Assembly (NCBI GenBank): GCA_024336345.1
Contig: JANFOG010000006.1
Location: forward strand, 2,170,001 to 2,234,000
From: Mariannaea sp. PMI_226
Lineage: Eukaryota; Ascomycota; Sordariomycetes; Hypocreales; Nectriaceae
Direction of reading: 5' to 3'
DNA length: 64,000 nucleotides
Made by a program: the position numbers and the translations under genes. Positions 58,805 to 64,000 of the stretch are shown here, in pieces. Within the stretch, counting starts at the first letter, position 1. Every line of letters begins with the position of its first letter. The notes beneath the pieces were generated by a model. It worked only from the letters and a program-made list of their open reading frames with translations. It did not search any database and was not told where the DNA came from.

Positions 58805-61800
58805 CTAGCCTGACCTTTCCAGCTTTAACAGCTCCTGTGCCGCCATCCAGAATTCGACTGCGCTTTCGCTCAGGTCCTGTGACCCTCCTACATTCTCGCA
58901 GCCAAAGAAGTCCTCTTTCCCAAACAGATCCTGCGCATAGGATGGAGGGCTGTCTGCAGGCCCGTCCTCCCTGCCCCCATGCAAACACCTGCGAATCCGC
59001 GCCGTAATAACCCCGGCATCTTCTGTTCTCCTAGATGATTCGCTCCTATGGCTTTGATCACTTCGCCTAGAAGCGGTCTTGTCCCTCGTTGTAGCAGCGG
59101 GTCGATCTTGATGGCTAAGTCTATCACTGCCTGGAGTCGAGCTTTTACTGTCATGACCCTCCGCAGTTACCGCGTCTTTAATTCCTCTCAATCTCGCTGT
59201 AAACCTCTCAAATACCTTGATTCGACGCTCTGCCGCCTCTGCTCGTTCTTTCCACATCTGCGCCTCCCGTTTTGCCTCTCGCAACTGCTGGCTAAGTGTA
59301 CCCACTTCGGTATTTTCATGAACTTCTAGTTGTTTCCTCAGTTGTGCTGCCTCTTCCATTTTCAAGTACAGCTGCCGTTGCAGCGTCCGAATTTGTGCGT
59401 GCAAGACGGTTGCACTACCAGGACGTGGTGTAGATGTTCCGCTGCCATTTGGGTCTGGCTGGGCAACCCGTCGAAGATCTGAGGCAGATGACGAAGGTCG
59501 TAGTAGGTTGAGATGCTGAGCGACGGGTGGTTGGTCTGGGTAAGGTATCATGGTTCCAAGACTCGGCGGCGTCTGCAGTAGAGCATCCTTCGACTTATGG
59601 CTCTGTGGCGGAAGAGGCTTTCTTGGTGGCACTGAATATCGCAAGTTCATCATATGTGCCTTTTCTGAACCAGCCAATTGGTCTGTGTTCCCTAGATCTT
59701 TTATTGACTCTGCGCGCAAGGCTAAATTCTCACAAATAGCGCTGGATAGTTTCTGATCCACGGCTGAGCTGATCCTTTGGGTTATAGCCCCCGAGGGGTT
59801 GCGAGAAGGCGACTGGTTCCAGATTATTGACGCCTTGTTTGGACTCTGTGTCCAATTCGACCCTGACCTCGATGATCGAATAGACTTGACAGGCGATCCG
59901 GCTGATGCTTGCGAATAATGGGATATCAAGCTTTGGGTTCTGCTTTGGGGCTTCGCCGATTTCGAGGCTTTTTGTGCTTCTGGATCTTCAAACATTGCAG
60001 CCATTGCTCTGACAGATCCTTGCTTGCTTGCCACTTCTGCCACGCTTTCTCGAATAGGGGATCTCTCTTGTGGCGTTGGTACACTGTCCCAAATTCGCAC
60101 CATTTCCGCCGCCTTTCTCTGCAGTTGCGACACTCCGGCCGGAAAGGTATCAAACTGGCCGACCTGCAGAGCAATGTTTGAGGAAGCTGGAGGCCAGCTT
60201 GTTTTCTCTCCACTTCCAGATGCTGCACTGAATTTGATATCAGCGTTGCTTGTGCTGTCAACAGCCTCAGCTGTTGTTCCTTGGGTTGAAGGGGAAACTT
60301 TCTAGGCTTCTGTCCTTGTTCCGAAAGACTGGCCATGGTGGCCAGAAAGATGGGGAGGTAATCGCATCGCTGCGTAGAACTCTCGTGGTCCTACCTCAAG
60401 TTGGTTTTCCAAACACGGGCCTGGGCCATGAGTAGTCTTTCGTCGGCATGAATCTCCATGCAACATGATTTCATCGTGCTCATCAAGTCTGCCTGGCCCG
60501 GTAGCTCTCGGTCCTTTCACGGGGCCGTTGGAGTATCCTGCGCTCTCGGCCCGAAGACGGCGCTGGTGACGGTACCCTGATAAATCAGATGAAGGGCCTG
60601 GAGAGGTGTCAGAATATGAGTCTGCCAAGTTACCAGCCGGAGCATGTAATGGTGTTTTTGACACGATATTTGTAGGCTCCGACATCACTGTTAGTCCGGA
60701 AACTTCTTCATTTTGTTGGTCAGTAAATGAAAATGCTCTCGACGGGAGTGGCATTTGAATCTCGTTTGATCTGGAACTTTTTCTATCTGTCGCCATAGTC
60801 CGATCCGTCTTAGGGCTGTTCCTTTGTGCCTCTCTAGCTTTTATTGCTCCCTTCCGTGCTATGGCGTCCCTTTGCTTTTTGTCCTTCCCGGGGGGTTGTA
60901 GTTGGCGGGAGAGTGAGCTGTTGCGCGATCCGTACTTCCAACATCGCTTTGGCGCTTCGAAGATGCTCGGGGAGGAACTTCGTCCAGAGAAACTCGAGGG
61001 CTTTCCAACTTGGAGGCTTCTTTTCGCGGACTTGGAATTGGGCCAGTTCGGTCCGCGTGATCAGATGAGCTGAGCCTGAGATAACGTCGCGCAATTGGAC
61101 CTTTGGGGGAGCGCAAAATTTTGCATGGACTAGCAGGACGGGATTGGATTGGCCTCGAAACATTGATCTTCGATCTATTATGTCGAATATGTCGAGAAAT
61201 GTCTGCCAGTTCCATTTGTGCATGGTTCAACCCTTGTCTGGGGCCGGGCTGCCCGTCTTCCACACCACTCTCCTCTGCTGTTGGACTGAGTATACTAAAA
61301 CTTGGTCTATGGCCGAGTCGTGTGGAAGAAGTCTTTCTCTTTGCTGGTCGCTGACGTCTCATACTGAGTGTCGGAGTGTCTGGCTCGGGGCTCCTATCCC
61401 GGCTGACTTCGTCGCCTTTGTATTCTCGTCCTCTCTGATTCTTCGCCTCTTTCCCTTGGTCCCAATCTCGGGGTTTGCGGATAACGAACGTCTCAGACGT
61501 GGATTGTTGCAAAGACGAGGTTCGAAGACTGCTAAGCGAAGGGGGATCATTCGCCCGCTGCATACCGATCGATTTCATCTGCCGAACAATATCTCGCCAG
61601 TTGGAAATCATCATTTCAGCGATGCTGTTGGCAACGAGGATTTTGTTCACTATTGGGGGACCGGCTGTCTTTGACCCGCGACAGACCCGTCGGTCCTTGT
61701 GCGAGCTCAGGGGGGAAATCAAGCCTGAGTCTGGTATGGCCAACTTGGTGGAATAATCATCCAACGTATCTCCCAGTAGCAAAGGACCAAAAACTATCCC

Positions 61801-63011
61801 AAGAGCGCTGTACCCCATCAGATCGCCAGTTGGAAGCGGTCGTCCTCCGTGATCCTCCCGGGGCGCTATTTCGGCAATACGACCGATCAAGCTCAACAAT
61901 CCAAAAACAGCACAAACTGCCTCTCGCCTGAATTGGGACTCAATCGATGCAATAGCTAGGGCGATGAGTCGCGCCCTGACTCTCGTCTGTTTTGTGCGAG
62001 GAAACTCCGGATCCCCATGAAGTTGCGAGTGAATGGCCACTAGGGCATCAAAAATAGCGATGGACCCGAGAATTCCACCGGGGAGGACGGAGAGAAGCCG
62101 TTTGAATGTTGACGCGACATCATGGACGGAGACCTGGATATGTCCTGGCAGGTTGGCACACCGAACTGTTCCAGATATACCGTTGCCGCCTTTGTCTGTG
62201 TGGCAATAATAGTCAAATAAAGATGATACTGTCCTTGCCGATCCAGGAATGCGAAAAATACCACGAGTAGCTGAATGTTGAGCAAGATAATGAGCAGTTG
62301 CGCGGATACACGTTGGGAGGATCAGAGCAGATGGAGCGTGTTCAGGGGGGAGATATAGCACACTCTTCCCACTCAACCGCACCATGGACGTCATGTCAAG
62401 AGACTTGATGGGCTCGCGACGTTGATGGACAAGCTGGTGTGCAAGATCGGACACGCTTCGCTTGTGACGAACTTGATGCGAGGGCGATGTTGACAAGGTT
62501 ATGGAGTGCTGACCGGAGGCGGATCGTAGTATCCGATAGAGCCATCCTCGTTTTTGAGGGCTAGCAGAACCAGCTCCCTGAAGAGTCCAATATTAGAGGG
62601 GCCGTGGCGCCTTGATGATGGATGAGAAACACTCACAGATTTCTTGAGGCTAAAGTTATCGACCACCAATATTCTGACGCCGTGCTTCCAACATTATCAG
62701 TCAACAGGGCCTTGGCACGTTTACTATCTCTAACCTCGCACCTTTTTGGCTAATCGATTGTACTCCTGAACAAATGCAGTTCGGCTCTCTACCTCATCGT
62801 TATCGTTCAAAAGTCCCCGCTCAGCGCTGCTGGCTGTCCATGTTCGCGTACTGCGATGGTGCGCTCGACTCGAAGTATTCTGAAGTGTCGAACTATGAGG
62901 GAATGAGAAGGATCCTGTGCTGGCAGATGGCAACATTCGATACGAGGGAGCTGCGGTAGGGTTAGAAGGACATCGTAGGCTATCGTACTGCGCCTGTGAC
63001 ATAGGCTCCAT
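58805..63011 (-). CDS. RhoGAP-domain protein with C-terminal coiled coil
   Basis: Six exons: 63011-62742, 62684-62637, 62577-60936, 60858-60395 and 60301-58805 (the listed five pieces plus uncertain join at 60859-60935), introns 57, 59, 77 and 93 bp; 1306 residues. The RhoGAP domain spans about residues 165-410, with the catalytic arginine near 215 in GIFRIPGSARTV, followed by DVASTFKRLLSVLPGGIL and the LMGYSALGIVFGPLLLG core. The rest is basic, serine-rich and disordered. A coiled coil lies at about 1105-1195 (LHAQIRTLQRQLYLKMEEA, LSQQLREAKREAQMWKERAE). It should accelerate GTP hydrolysis by a Rho-family GTPase in polarity or wall control. The 77-bp intron is the weakest join: one missing C in a C6 run at 60890-60895 would also link the frames. 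The TAG at 60302 lies in the 93-bp intron. Confidence 0.85.
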
Positions 63012-64000
63012 TGATATCGCTCAAGGTAGGCCACAAGACCCTCCCTGATTGGGATGTGAAAATGGGCGAGGAAGATAAAAGGTGTAAGTCTGTACGGACT
63101 GAATACTTTTGTGTTGAAGACGGGATAAGATTAGCAGGCGAATACGGAAAGAAGATAAAATGAAGATTCAAGCTCAAAGTTCAAGTGTCAGAACAGCGCG
63201 GTGGTGATTGAGATATGGCAAATGCATCGCGACTGACCCAGGATGAGCTTGGTTGTGGTGGACGAGGAGGATGTAAGAAGATAAGGCTGCGAAGAACATT
63301 CATATGGAGTACTACTTCCAAGTAGAGCCTTGTTGCTCCTCTTTGATGTAGGTGTAGATATTGGGAATGTCCGGCGAGTCTGTAGTGGCAATTGTGGAAG
63401 AGAAGGAGAGAGATAGCTCAATACTGAATGACAGAGACAACGGCCAACGCAACACAGACACTTGTATTCCCTGGTAGAAGGCGCAATGGACGGAAAAGAA
63501 GAGCGGTGGTTTGGCGGCCCGAGTCGCTGTCGTCGATGAAAAAAAAAATTGAATGCCAGATAAAGCAAAGCAGAGCCGAGTAGAGCAGGACAATGCAGAG
63601 CAAAGTAAAGCAAGGTAAGGTAGATGTGGACACGCTTGACGATTGTGAGGCGAGAGGGGGGAAAGTGGCAGGAGGACGTAGCAGCAGAAGCAAACAGCCA
63701 GCAGCTGTCGTCACAATGCGGTCAGCCAGCCATGACCCAAGAGGTTCAAAGCAGCACCGACAGCACCAGCACCAGCACCAGCAAGACGCTCCCGTGATAA
63801 CAACTGACCAATCGACCGTGTGGCTACCCGTGGGCCTTGACGCGCAGTGCAGCAGATGTAATGTACTGGACATATGTACCATAGTGTGTGCGTTACATGA
63901 TCCAGAAAGGCGAAGGTAGCACTTCGTACCAATGATGGGAAGCGAAAAGCATCGGAAACGATTGTCTATGGATGAAATCGTGTGCACCATGAGCATGGGA
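63012..64000. promoter_or_regulatory. Upstream region of the RhoGAP gene
   Basis: No gene supported. It has purine-rich AGCAAAGCAGAGCC-like runs (63556-63625) and CAGCAC trinucleotide-type repeats (63752-63785). The long minus-strand frame here translates to low-complexity cysteine/tryptophan runs from these repeats. Confidence 0.5.

Noticed and set aside
60302..60304. In-frame TAG in the RhoGAP gene, as if a premature stop
   Set aside because: It is the last three bases of a phase-0 intron (GTAGGA...CCTAG, 60302-60394).
63418..63996. 192-codon minus-strand open frame at the right edge
   Set aside because: Low-complexity Cys/Trp runs arise from CAGCAC repeats; no domain, and it lies in the RhoGAP upstream region.
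1..64000. CRISPR arrays, operons, phage or insertion sequences
   Set aside because: The window is eukaryotic nuclear DNA with spliceosomal introns; no such structures were seen.

Overview
The window is nuclear DNA of a filamentous ascomycete, most likely a sordariomycete and possibly Hypocreales. The evidence is short (mostly 47-130 bp) GT-AG introns with CTAAC/CTGAC-like branch sites, and fungal-type proteins such as Lcl2, Opi1, UVDE, Zn2Cys6 and ATF-type bZIP factors, a long fungal bL27m and a hydrolase/CorA hybrid. T-rich promoters and intergenic TAGGTAGG / TACGGAGTA motifs fit the same picture. All gene models were spliced by eye from the sequence; exon junctions are inferred and no database search was run.

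Layout. 1-16.3 kb is gene-dense: a giant alpha/beta-hydrolase plus CorA-like membrane protein (minus strand, runs off the left edge), a C2H2 + cupin nuclear protein, mitochondrial ribosomal protein bL27 (mrpl2) divergent from lcl2, a Glc8-type PP1 inhibitor, and a regulator with two tandem Zn2Cys6 clusters. 16.3-28.3 kb is a 12 kb stretch where I see no gene, only simple repeats, a 10-bp tandem array, hairpins and CGG triplets. 28.3-40 kb holds a membrane RING-H2 protein, the UV damage endonuclease gene (uve1), an Rkm4-like SET methyltransferase, a possible tiny gene, an orphan serine-rich-start protein and the AP-1 mu subunit (apm1). 40-47.5 kb is sparse and contains one cysteine-rich secreted protein. 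47.5-63 kb holds opi1, a secreted type-B carboxylesterase, an ATF-like bZIP, rfa3 (RPA14) with a long in-frame ORF after its stop, and a large RhoGAP protein.

The genes do not form one pathway or a biosynthetic cluster. They are mostly housekeeping functions (replication and repair: rfa3, uve1; translation: mrpl2, rkm4; trafficking: apm1; signalling: glc8, RhoGAP; lipid regulation: opi1) mixed with accessory secreted proteins and regulators.

The most unusual signal is at rfa3. Its stop is UGA followed by CUA, the known leaky-stop context, and the same frame stays open for 272 more codons, the first 100 of them without an ATG. This suggests a C-terminally extended RPA14 made by readthrough or by removing a 57-nt, frame-neutral segment that contains the stop. 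Other points of interest are the two in-frame starts of uve1 (presequence-like versus nuclear), the double zinc cluster regulator and the C2H2/cupin protein.
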